From NCBI GenBank assembly GCA_012839895.1, contig DUML01000023.1, positions 1-42,998 on the forward strand: DNA of 42,998 bases, given 5' to 3'. How positions within the stretch are numbered: position 1 is the first letter of the stretch; each line of letters starts with the position of its first letter. Origin of the DNA: Peptococcaceae bacterium (GTDB lineage Bacteria; Bacillota; Desulfitobacteriia; Desulfitobacteriales; Syntrophobotulaceae). The notes beneath the pieces are model-generated. The model was not told where the DNA came from. It worked only from the letters and a program-made list of their open reading frames with translations, and did not search any database. The translations under genes were made by a program, and so were the position numbers. This document shows, in pieces, positions 1 through 9,000 of the stretch.

Positions 1-3000
1 GATCCTCTTCTATGGAGGCTATTCCGGTATTATTGTCAACCGTGATCAGGAGCTCCTTTTCTGTGCCGCTTCCTGCTTTAACGACCGCTTTATAGACCGT
101 GGCTGGTGGAGTACTTCCTCCGCCACCACCGCCGATATAGGTCCATTTGGCATACAAATCCACATCGGCGGTGATTATGGTGGTGCTTGTGTATTGTGTT
201 CCGGCGCCGTTTTGTCCGGTGAACCAGCCGCCGAAGCTGTATCCGCTTTTCGTCGGATTGCTCGGCCAATTTTCACCGAGAGCGGAACCGCTGTTCACAG
301 TTTTGCTGGCGTAAAGAGAACCGTCGCTGTAAAAGTTTACGGTATGGGTAGTCTGAGCGGGCGCTGTTGGTGTGGCTGTCACGCTCGCCTCCGCCCCGCG
401 ACCAACGCTGTTGACTGCCCGCACTTTAAAGGTATATTCGGTGCCGTTGGTTAAACCGGTAAAAGTATGGGAGCTGCTGCTGCCGGCCGTAACCCATGTA
501 GTACCATTATTGCTGGACACTTCGTAATGGGTAATTTCACTGCCACCATCACTGGCCGGAGCAGTCCAGCTTAACGTTACCTGACCGTCACCGGGCGCAG
601 CGGTGAAGTTCTGCGGAACGGTGGGTACGGTGGGAGCGGTGGACACGGCTAGGAACGGGTATCCGTCATTTTCGATGGCACTGATAGCCCAAGTCGCAGT
701 AAAGTCCCAGCCAACATATGTTTCCTGCTGCTTCATTGCGGCAGTGTTTTTTCCTGTACCGCCGTCTGAATTCGTTTGATGTGATGTATCCATATCCCAG
801 TAGCTGTCCGTAATGATACCTTCTGAATAATTAAATCCTACCAGGCCGCCGATATAACTATCCCCGCTTACAGCCCCGGTTGAATAGGAATTGGTAATAG
901 TGCCGGAGTTTGAGTTACATCCGACCAGGCCGCCGATGTCTTCCTGTCCGGATACGGCTCCTCTGGCATAAGAATTGCTGATGGTAGCGCGGTTGTATCC
1001 TACCAATCCGCCTGCAAAAGTATAATTAATCCAATCCTCGGTACCTGTCACATCACCAGTGGCGTAACATCTATCGATAATTCCCTCACTATTTAATCCT
1101 ACAAGACCTCCAACATAACTGCTCCCTTCTGCTTCACCCACAGCGTACGACTGGGTAATGCTACCCTTATTCTGCCCCACCAGGCCGCCCACATAAGAGC
1201 TGACGCTGGTTACAGTTGCTTCGGCATGACACTTGGTAATGGTACCAAAATTGTCTGCTACTAAACCACCGATATAGCCGCCCCAGACGTCCGTCACAGT
1301 ACCAATGGTCCAGGAATCGGTAATCGAACCATGGTTTACCCCCACCAATCCGCCGGTTTCACCTCTGCCGGTCACATCACCCGTGACAGATGAGTTGGCA
1401 ATTTCACCTTCATTCCATCCTACCAGGCCACCGACATCATGGTTTCCGCGTATATTTACGTTTGTCAGTTTGAGATCCCAAATTTTTGCCGTCTCTCCGG
1501 TATAACCGAATAAGCCGATTTTAGGATCCCAAAAACGATCAATAAAGAGGTTGCTGATAATATGATCGTCGCCGTCAAAGGAGCCGGTGAAAGGGTTTGT
1601 CTCGGTGCCTATAGGCTCCCAGCCCTCGTCCGTTCCGTATACGCTCAGATCCAAATTCGCAATTAGCCTGAAGTGTTTGTCAAGGTGGTTGCGGACATTA
1701 TTAAGGTGATACACCGTTGAAATTAAGTAAGGATCTTCCTTACTGCCGTTGCCGTCGGCGAACTCAGGCCCAAGGGGCGTGGCCGTTGCGCTGGCTTCAA
1801 TTCCGGGGCCTTTGCTGTTGACTGCCCGCACTTTAAAGGTATATTCGATGCCGTTGGTTAAACCGGTAAAAGTATGGGAGCTGCTGCTGCCGGCCATAAC
1901 CCATGTAGTGCCGTTATCGGCGGACACTTCATAATGGGAAATTGCAGAGCCCCCATCACTGGCCGGGGCCATCCAGTTAAGAACTACCTGACCATCGCCG
2001 GGCGTAGCGGTGAGGTTCTGAGGCGCGTCGGGAACGGTGCCCGCAGGGGCTCCTTCCTTTACAGTCTGGTAAATGTTGCCGACATCATCGGTTGCCACAA
2101 AAGACTGATTACAGTAATTGACGGAAATCAAAGTCTCCTCGCATGTCCAGGAATGGGTCCAGCTATAGCCCAAATTATCGGAAATATAGATATCATTACC
2201 GGCCGTGACTACAAATAAGCCGTCGCCATATGCAATCTTGGTGGGGCAGGCGCTGACAGGGGCTTTATCCCAGTGACCTCCTTTATCCGTGGAGATCCAG
2301 GCATCGCCTACCGAACCGCCGCCGGCTACAAAGGCTCCGCTGCCGTAGTCAATCCCTGTGAACTGTCCGATTAAGCCACTATCTACGACCGATGACCAAT
2401 TCTTACCGTTGCTTGATTTCCAGATTAAAAGGGTATTGTTGCCAAAAGGCTTTATCCTATAGCCCACAGCTATAAAAGTTCCTGTTTCGTCGGCGGCAAC
2501 AGCTTCAAGGGTGAAAGAATCGGTAATGTAAGGTTTGGATTCGTTTTTTTGCCAATCAATTCCGTTTTCGGACCACCGAAGAGAATTCTTGCCCACCGCT
2601 ACAAAAATGCTGCCGCTGCCGCCCGCTTTTTGTCCACAGGTTACATCTGAAAAATCAGCGGTTGAGTCGTCTAAGCTTTTCCTGTTCCATTCACCGTCCG
2701 CGGTTTTCGTATAAATGTTAGATCCCCCCACGGCTACAAACATATCGTTGCCGTAAGTAATCGCTTTCAATTGGGGATCTGAAAAACTGGCTCCATATTC
2801 CAGCTCCCAGGTCCCGCCTTCATCGACGGACCTTAAAATTGTGCCGTACATGCCTACGGCAACATGCTCCCCAGCTCCGTAGCAGCTATCATAATAATAA
2901 ATCCAATCAATCGGAATTCCGCCGCCGGGAACAAACGGAGCGATGGTGCGCTGCTCCCAATCGAGATTGGGGGCTTGCTTGGTAGTAACCGTTATCTGGT

Positions 3001-3766
3001 TGGATGGCCCGGACTCGTTTCCGCCGCCATCTACAGCGCGAACCATAAAAGTATAGGCTGTTTCCGGAGTGAGGAGGGCCGAAGACGTCCCGCCCAGCTT
3101 GATCACCGTGAAGATGGTATCCTCTGTACTGCCGACCAGAACAAACTCTCCATCTTTTTTTCCATAGATGTCATATTTGATCGGACCGTAATCGTCGCTG
3201 GAGGGATCCCATTGCAAAGTGACCGAGCTGGATGTCTTCGAGCTGCTGCGAAGATTTGCCGGAGCCGTAGGTGGCTGGTTATCGCTCACCATCGTGAAAG
3301 CCCAGGTAATGCTGTCGCTGATGCCGGCATACTCGTTTCCGGATTTATCTACAAAGGCTCCCTGGTCAATTTTAATATAATAGCCCACGCCGAACGCAAA
3401 GGTGCCGGATGGAACGCTGATTGATATCCTAATTGTCCCGTTCCCGGAAATTCCCCAAATATCGGAGTCGGTGAGATCCAGTTTGAGAACCTGTTCATTC
3501 GTTTCCGCCTTGTATATTGTCACAGCTTTGTCGTAGACGCCCCATACGGGTTCATTAAACTCAAAAGTGAGTTCATTAATAAAAGGTGAGACAGCGCTGT
3601 CTCCATGGGCCGGGGTCACACTTATCAGCTCCGGCGGAGTAGTATCCGCACTGGAGATTTGGGAAGATTTCCCGGTCCAGGTTATGGTGTCTGCAGCGGA
3701 TACAGCGGACGGGCAAAGCGCAAACACCATTAAAAGGCATAGTGCTAGGGAAATAATTTTTTTCAT
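1..3766 (-). CDS. Large secreted multidomain surface protein, 3' end beyond the left edge
   Basis: An open frame runs without a stop from an ATG at 3766 to the window edge (1255 codons visible), so the C-terminus is missing. The start is supported by GGAGG about nine bases upstream. Residues 1-25 are a signal peptide (MKKIISLALCLLM, then a hydrophobic core and a VSAA cleavage site). Next come an SbsA-like Ig domain (~42-162), a fibronectin type III domain (~164-262), a WxS/BNR-like repeat region (~265-570), Fn3 (~577-661), eight GLUG motifs of GGLVGxN type (~684-1026), Fn3 (~1043-1128), an InlB B-repeat-like domain (~1140-1210) and a Gly-rich linker. The architecture indicates an extracellular adhesive or scaffold protein; the wall anchor is presumably in the missing part. 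It lies 29 bp downstream of a PAS-only gene, probably in the same operon. Ligand unknown. Confidence 0.9.
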   Translation of the reverse strand, partial: MKKIISLALCLLMVFALCPSAVSAADTITWTGKSSQISSADTTPPELISVTPAHGDSAVSPFINELTFEFNEPVWGVYDKAVTIYKAETNEQVLKLDLTDSDIWGISGNGTIRISISVPSGTFAFGVGYYIKIDQGAFVDKSGNEYAGISDSITWAFTMVSDNQPPTAPANLRSSSKTSSSVTLQWDPSSDDYGPIKYDIYGKKDGEFVLVGSTEDTIFTVIKLGGTSSALLTPETAYTFMVRAVDGGGNESGPSNQITVTTKQAPNLDWEQRTIAPFVPGGGIPIDWIYYYDSCYGAGEHVAVGMYGTILRSVDEGGTWELEYGASFSDPQLKAITYGNDMFVAVGGSNIYTKTADGEWNRKSLDDSTADFSDVTCGQKAGGSGSIFVAVGKNSLRWSENGIDWQKNESKPYITDSFTLEAVAADETGTFIAVGYRIKPFGNNTLLIWKSSNGKNWSSVVDSGLIGQFTGIDYGSGAFVAGGGSVGDAWISTDKGGHWDKAPVSACPTKIAYGDGLFVVTAGNDIYISDNLGYSWTHSWTCEETLISVNYCNQSFVATDDVGNIYQTVKEGAPAGTVPDAPQNLTATPGDGQVVLNWMAPASDGGSAISHYEVSADNGTTWVMAGSSSSHTFTGLTNGIEYTFKVRAVNSKGPGIEASATATPLGPEFADGNGSKEDPYLISTVYHLNNVRNHLDKHFRLIANLDLSVYGTDEGWEPIGTETNPFTGSFDGDDHIISNLFIDRFWDPKIGLFGYTGETAKIWDLKLTNVNIRGNHDVGGLVGWNEGEIANSSVTGDVTGRGETGGLVGVNHGSITDSWTIGTVTDVWGGYIGGLVADNFGTITKCHAEATVTSVSSYVGGLVGQNKGSITQSYAVGEAEGSSYVGGLVGLNSEGIIDRCYATGDVTGTEDWINYTFAGGLVGYNRATISNSYARGAVSGQEDIGGLVGCNSNSGTITNSYSTGAVSGDSYIGGLVGFNYSEGIITDSYWDMDTSHQTNSDGGTGKNTAAMKQQETYVGWDFTATWAISAIENDGYPFLAVSTAPTVPTVPQNFTAAPGDGQVTLSWTAPASDGGSEITHYEVSSNNGTTWVTAGSSSSHTFTGLTNGTEYTFKVRAVNSVGRGAEASVTATPTAPAQTTHTVNFYSDGSLYASKTVNSGSALGENWPSNPTKSGYSFGGWFTGQNGAGTQYTSTTIITADVDLYAKWTYIGGGGGGSTPPATVYKAVVKAGSGTEKELLITVDNNTGIASIEED

Positions 3767-3795
3767 TCTCTTTACCTCCGTTTTTTCTGGTCTGC

Positions 3796-4296
3796 TCAGG
3801 GCATAAACACAATTACGCCGTGGGTAATCTTTGCATTATCGGCTGGAACTGGAAAGATGACAGCCTTATGGAAGCGGTTGGACTGGGTTGCACTTTGTTG
3901 GGCAATTCCAGAAAACATAGAGAACGGGTTTTTTAAGTCCTCAATAAAAAAGGTGTCTCCGGCAAAGACCCGGGTTAGACCAGAAGCCAGTTGCGCATCT
4001 TCGATCTTGTATTGAAGAATGCCGATGGCTTCTTCTTCCGGATCTCTTTCCGGATTTATACCCTTCGTTTTTAGTTCGGCCTCAAAAGCTTTGTTCACCA
4101 TGGTCAATGTATATTGCGGAGTAAAAATGGCCATGGGATAAGGGAAAAAATCGATGACCTGAGAAAACAGCCCCTCATTGGCGATCAGCATCTGAAATTT
4201 TCTGATCATTTGCCCTTGAGCCTCCGTTCTTACCTCCAACATTTTTTGTACTTCTAATAGCTCCTCAAGCAGTTGTTCTTTCGATTTATCACCCAT
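3796..4296 (-). CDS. PAS-domain-only protein (putative sensor, no output domain)
   Basis: A 166-residue soluble protein. It has a short N-terminal coiled-coil-like helix (residues 5-30, rich in Glu and Leu) and then one PAS-like domain with the signature IDFFPYPMAIF. It is clearly paralogous to the N-terminal halves of the three PAS-AraC regulators nearby and to the truncated copy at 15767-16198, but carries no DNA-binding or enzymatic output. The start is supported by AAAGGAG upstream of ATG 4296. It is followed after 29 bp by the large surface-protein gene, so co-expression is likely. A plausible role is to bind a ligand or heterodimerise with the PAS-AraC proteins; this is inference. The IS4 insertion lies about 107 bp upstream of its start, in a repeated putative control element. 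Confidence 0.8.
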   Translation of the reverse strand: MGDKSKEQLLEELLEVQKMLEVRTEAQGQMIRKFQMLIANEGLFSQVIDFFPYPMAIFTPQYTLTMVNKAFEAELKTKGINPERDPEEEAIGILQYKIEDAQLASGLTRVFAGDTFFIEDLKNPFSMFSGIAQQSATQSNRFHKAVIFPVPADNAKITHGVIVFMP

Positions 4297-4341
4297 ATGA
4301 TCACTCCTTTCCGGCCCAATTCCTGATATTTTTCTGAACTT

Positions 4342-4403
4342 TTATTATTATTCTATTAACCGGCCGCTTAGAGAAATAGGTTGAATCTGCTTATAATTAG
4401 TAA
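4342..4403. repeat. Repeated noncoding element, copy A, left part
   Basis: This is the left part of a ~105-bp sequence that recurs almost unchanged at 13816-13920. The element is interrupted here after TTAGTAA by the IS and resumes at 5968. It lies 46 bp upstream of the PAS-only gene on the minus strand. Copy B lies upstream of the 2545-residue surface protein, so the repeat is probably a shared promoter or operator region. It contains the palindrome CGGCCG and very AT-rich flanks. Confidence 0.8.
4397..4403. repeat. Target site duplication, left copy (TTAGTAA)
   Basis: TTAGTAA directly abuts the left inverted repeat of the insertion sequence and is repeated at 5961-5967 beyond the right end. 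The uninterrupted paralogous element at 13816-13920 contains TTAGTAA only once, which proves that the seven bases were duplicated on insertion. Confidence 0.92.
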
Positions 4404-5960
4404 CTCAACTTTCCCACCCCTATAAAGGGGAAAAAGTCCTGGAATCGAGGCTTAAACAGCAAGAAAACCGCCAAAAATGGTATAATGGAGATAGCCACAA
4501 ACCCAAAATACCAGTACTTTGGAGGTTTCCTATGGCCAGTATTATACCAGATTTGACAAATAACGAAAATGCTGTTTCCTCTCAAATTGATCAATTTTTT
4601 ATACAGAATTCATTTTCCAAGCTCCTTAAAAGTTGTAACTTTTATAAAGAATCTGGGATTCCGTGTGTTACCATATTAAAAGAACTTTTTACCCTTGTAT
4701 TTACCGGAAAGAATCTCTTTAGAACACTTGAAATGAAACCAGAAGAATTATCTTTCCGTAAAAATACAGCCTATCGTTTCTTAAACTCTGGTCATTATAA
4801 CTGGTCAAAACTCCTATTGTTACTATCATCCAAGATCATTGCTTTTGTAAACAGTTTGACCAGCGATGATCGGAAATCGGTACTTATCTTTGATGATTCT
4901 CTTTACAGCAGAAGTCGCAGTAAGAAAGTTGAACTAATAACCCAGGTCTTTGACCATACAACCCATAGATATGTGAGAGGCTTTCGAATGCTGACTTTGG
5001 GCTGGTCCGATGGAAATACATTTGTGCCTATTGGTTTTTCACTCTTAAGTTCCCAGAAACCGGAGAAAATCTTAAACCTGGCCAAAGCTCTGGATAAGCG
5101 AACAATTGCTTATAGAAGAAGAGCCGAGGCAATGAAGAGTACAACTGATGCTTTGATTAATCTTCTCCATTCAGCTGCTCATATTCCAGCTAAGTACGTT
5201 CTTTTTGACAGTTGGTATGCCCATCCTAAGACGATCTTAAGAGTCAAACAAGAGAAGCGCGATGTTATTTGTATGCTGAAGATTACAGAGAAAATTCATT
5301 ATCACCACAATGGTAAATGGCAACCCCTTCAAGGACTTCGTAAATTGGCGGGTGATATAGCTGACGCTAAAACAGGGATCATCGGTTCAATAACAGTACA
5401 AATACGTATGGCAAAAAATATTCAAGGCTTAACCGATGTAAAAATCGTTTTTGTTCAGGACAGACGATCGAAAAACTGGCTGGCCCTCCTGAGCACGGAT
5501 TTGGAATTATCCGAAGAAGAAATTGTACGCATTTATGGCAAACGCTGGGACATCGAGGTTTTCTTCAAAGTATGCAAGTCCTATTTGGCTCTGGCAAAAG
5601 AATACCAAGGAAGAAGCTATGATGCTCAGGTAGCCGCAACATCCATCGTATTTCTACGGTACATCATGTTGGCAGTTGAAAGTAGAAATAATCAGGATGA
5701 CAGAACAATAGGAGAACTATTTTACTACTACAGTGATGAATTGGAAGATCTAAAACTTTCTCAAGCAGTAGTATTATTAATCGATACTCTTAGGCGTGTT
5801 CTAAGTAACTTTTCTGTTATAAGCCAGGAATTAGCTAATATGATCATGGATGCTTTTCTTAGCACTATTCCAAGACCTTTCAAAGAACGATTATTGTTTG
5901 CAGCCTGATGTGCCAGAAGAATTATGGCTTAATCTATTATTTGATGGTGGGAAAGTCGAG
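4404..5960 (+). mobile_element. Complete IS4-family insertion sequence, 1557 bp
   Basis: Terminal inverted repeats CTCAACTTTCCCACC (4404-4418) and GGTGGGAAAGTCGAG (5946-5960) match at 14 of 15 positions. They are flanked by the 7-bp duplication TTAGTAA. The element carries one intact transposase gene. The ends are fixed exactly by comparison with the empty site in the second copy of the target element near 13872. Intact ends, an intact gene and a perfect target duplication point to recent insertion. The insertion separates distal sequence of the control element from the PAS/surface-protein operon on the minus strand. Confidence 0.95.
4532..5908 (+). CDS. IS4-family DDE transposase
   Basis: A 458-residue protein with an RNase H-like DDE catalytic core: D121 in IFDDS, D226 in LFDSWYA and E342 within the IS4 signature Y335-x2-R338-x3-E342-x6-K349. 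It catalyses cut-and-paste excision and insertion of the element. ATG 4532 is preceded by GGAGG at good spacing. The gene lies between the inverted repeats, fills most of the element and shows no frameshift, so it is probably active. The long insertion between the second Asp and the Glu (beta-rich, residues ~250-320) is normal for this family. Orientation is opposite to the surrounding genes. Confidence 0.95.
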   Translation: MASIIPDLTNNENAVSSQIDQFFIQNSFSKLLKSCNFYKESGIPCVTILKELFTLVFTGKNLFRTLEMKPEELSFRKNTAYRFLNSGHYNWSKLLLLLSSKIIAFVNSLTSDDRKSVLIFDDSLYSRSRSKKVELITQVFDHTTHRYVRGFRMLTLGWSDGNTFVPIGFSLLSSQKPEKILNLAKALDKRTIAYRRRAEAMKSTTDALINLLHSAAHIPAKYVLFDSWYAHPKTILRVKQEKRDVICMLKITEKIHYHHNGKWQPLQGLRKLAGDIADAKTGIIGSITVQIRMAKNIQGLTDVKIVFVQDRRSKNWLALLSTDLELSEEEIVRIYGKRWDIEVFFKVCKSYLALAKEYQGRSYDAQVAATSIVFLRYIMLAVESRNNQDDRTIGELFYYYSDELEDLKLSQAVVLLIDTLRRVLSNFSVISQELANMIMDAFLSTIPRPFKERLLFAA

Positions 5961-5967
5961 TTAGTAA
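5961..5967. repeat. Target site duplication, right copy (TTAGTAA)
   Basis: Identical to 4397-4403; it directly follows the right inverted repeat and is then continuous with the remainder of the repeated noncoding element. Confidence 0.92.
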
Positions 5968-6010
5968 GAAAAATGTGATTTTGATGCTTAGGCATTCCGA
6001 TCTGTGAATA
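5968..6010. repeat. Repeated noncoding element, copy A, right part
   Basis: This continues copy A after the insertion sequence. It matches 13878-13920 with about two substitutions (tgatgc versus tgaagc; ctgtg versus ctgcg). On the minus strand this is the promoter-distal part of the element, now moved about 1.56 kb away from the PAS gene. Confidence 0.8.
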
Positions 6011-6053
6011 AAAAATACCCTCAATCCTTTTCATAAATTGAGGGTGTATCTAG
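6011..6053 (-). terminator. Intrinsic terminator of the 2545-residue surface-protein gene
   Basis: On the minus strand ACACCCTCAATTT pairs with ATTGAGGGTAT across a short A-rich loop, followed by a T-run (TTTTTTATT). It begins eight bases after the stop codon of the surface-protein gene. Confidence 0.85.
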
Positions 6054-6060
6054 TATAATC

Positions 6061-9000
6061 CTATCTGTTTATTTCTTTTAGCACTTTATCTGTGATTATA
6101 GACCGTCCGCCGAATATATATAGCTTTTTCATGTTCAATTCTTGCAGGTAATCCCTGATCTCCGGGCTGATCGTTTCTTTGCCTGCCAGGAGTACCGGCA
6201 TTTTCAGCTTGGCAGCCAAGGCCGCCCCCGCCAAAGCGTCCGGGAAATTGTTCCCGGTGGCTAAGGCAGCATAGGGATAAGCTGTAAAATGCTTGGCAAC
6301 CTCAAGCCCCGTAAGATAACGGTTTGACCCGCTTAGGCGGGTGACGTTCAGCTTCATTTCATGCTGCAGGGTATTTTCGACGCCAGTTGAAATCACCCCG
6401 CTGCCGCCGACCAGGATCACATTTTGAATCCTCCACTGTTTTAAGGACTGAGCGGTCAAGGCGTTTAGCTCTTCTTTCTCCGTAAACAGGATAGGCCAGA
6501 CGTATTGTCCGGCAAAGGGAGCAATGCTTAAAGCATCGGGATAGTCAGCCCCGGCGACGACGACTGCTGTGTCCCCATTCAATACCAGTTCTCCGATTCG
6601 AACTGCGGTTTCATACCTGTCCCCACCGGAAATGCGAACCACATTATACGCGCGAGCCAGCGTCTCTTCCACCTTCGAGGAAATAACACCGCTCCCGCCC
6701 AGAAGATAGATGGTTTGTGGTTTGAGCCGCTTGATTTCCGCCAAGGTCTCACTGCTGATATTGTCTTTTGCCGTTAAGAGGACCGGGGCCTCTTTCACCG
6801 CGGCCAAAGCCGTCCCGGCCAATGCGTCGGGAAAGTTCTCCCCGGCGGCAAGGATGACATAGTCTGACGTTTCAAAACCCCAAGCGCTGATAGCCGCAGC
6901 CGTGGCATAGCGATCCACTCCGGCCAGGCGCTGGGTGGGGATACCTTTTTCGCCCATGATATAAAACTCGCAGAGATGGCTGGTGCTGATACGTAAAGTC
7001 AGGTTTTCCCAATCGAATTCAGGCGTATATTCGGTGACGGTGCCGTCTTCCGCCCGTTTATAGACCACGAGGCTCGAAGGATCAATCCCTGCCAGTTCTT
7101 CCGCTGTCAACTGGAAGGTTAGAGTGATGTCCCCATTGAAGCGGGTAATCGTCGCCGGCTGTTCACCGTCACTTTGCCTGGTGATGGTAACACTGAAGGC
7201 TTTCATAATTCCCTGCCGGCCCGGATATTGGACGAAGAAACTGTTTAAGGCCTTCTGGTCGGTGATAACAGCGCTCTGAATCTCAATCCTATCGCCGTCT
7301 GCAGTAAGGCTGGGCAAGCTCTGCGGGTCAACGGCGATTTCCAGTTCACCAAAACTGAGGTTGAAAAGCTGATTGCTGTTCAAGCTGTCGTTTAACTGCT
7401 TAGCTGTGATTACCTTGCTGCCCGATGTCGGTGCCACGTCGCCACCGCCACCACCGCCGCTCCCATTGGAGGCTGGGGGTGCAGCATCGGTAACGCGGAC
7501 ATGGATCATTTGCCGGATATTTTTATCCACTGTTTTGGCCGTGATTATGGCAATCCCTTTGGCCAGGCCTCGAATTCTGCCGCTAGCGTCAACAGAAGCG
7601 ACTGCCGGATTGTCGGAAAAATAGCTCATCGCTTGATTAGCGGCATCGACGGGTGAAATAATGGGATTTAAGTCATAGGTGCTTCCCCGGGGAAGATCCA
7701 GCTTTGTCAAAGCCCTGCCGTCGCTTCCCAGGATAACCATGTTCGAGACCCTTACCGGGCTGGGAGGATAAGCTACCGTCACGGTAAAGACAGCATTTTT
7801 CGTTGGGTCGTCGACCGAAGTCGCGGTGATTGGCGCCGTTCCCTCGCCAAGGGATGTAGCCTTGCCGTCAGGTGTAATACTCACAACATTCGTATTGGAA
7901 GAAATGAATACCGCTCTGGTGTCCAATAGGTTTTCGTCGCCGGGATTAACGGCTGTGAAAGTCAAGGCATTAGCCAAATCCTGCGTAATATCCAACCCTG
8001 GTTCCACGGTGATATCCGTACCGGAAATATTGGCGATTAAAGCTTCTGCAACAGAAACGATCCCGGTCTCCACATAATCGGCCGTCAGGGAGAAGCCGGC
8101 ATAATCGGCCACAGCCCTGTTGACTGTAATAGTATAGGATGCACCCGCCGTAAGCGGCACAGACGGTGTAAATCTGGCGGCTTTGGTCAGGGTCAGACCG
8201 CTTTTACCCGAACCATCCACACCGGTTTTTACTCCCTCTGGATAACTTACAGTTCCCGTTACCGGGTTCCCATCGTCATCCCTCAGCGGGTTTCCGTCAG
8301 CATCCGTCAGGCGGAAAGCAGAAGCCGCTTCCAGGGTGCGAGTATCCATATACTTCGTGAAGTAAACATCGATGTAGCGTCCGCCGCTGCCCCAGACCAC
8401 CTTGTCTACCGCCGGTTTGGCCAGGTTAACCATGGGAATATTGATATCCACCTGCGGCGGCGGTACCGGCAGAGCATCACTGTAAGTTGTCTGGTAGCCG
8501 TCTTTTACAAACTGGACCATCCACCAGCCTTCCGGCACATCCCAGGCGTATTTGCCGTCAGAACCCGTTGTCTGGGGGTTTTCCTGCAGGTACCACTTGG
8601 CGTTCCAGACCTGCCATTCCGTGCTGGCTTTGGCCTCCGCTGCGGTAGCCGCTTTCTCTTTAGGCAGGAACAAGGCAGTTGCTGTGACGCCGCTGATCCG
8701 GTTGTCTTCCACCGCTTCATAGACAAAGCCGCTGGGGTCCATAATATAGTGCGGTCTTAATTCCAGTCTGTGAGATATGCTGTAACGGCCTGTCTCGGGA
8801 TTATACACCGGCCAGGGGCTTTGAACGATTCTGTCGTACCAATTCTGGCTCCCCGGTAAATTGTTGAATTCTGAGCGGAGCATGTTGTAATCGCTTTCAA
8901 ACTCACTGTCGAACATATCGCCCAGAAGCTTGCCGGAGATATACTTGGCGATCCCGCAAACGACCTGTCCTGCCAGGGGCACCAGATTCGCGGCTTCGGC

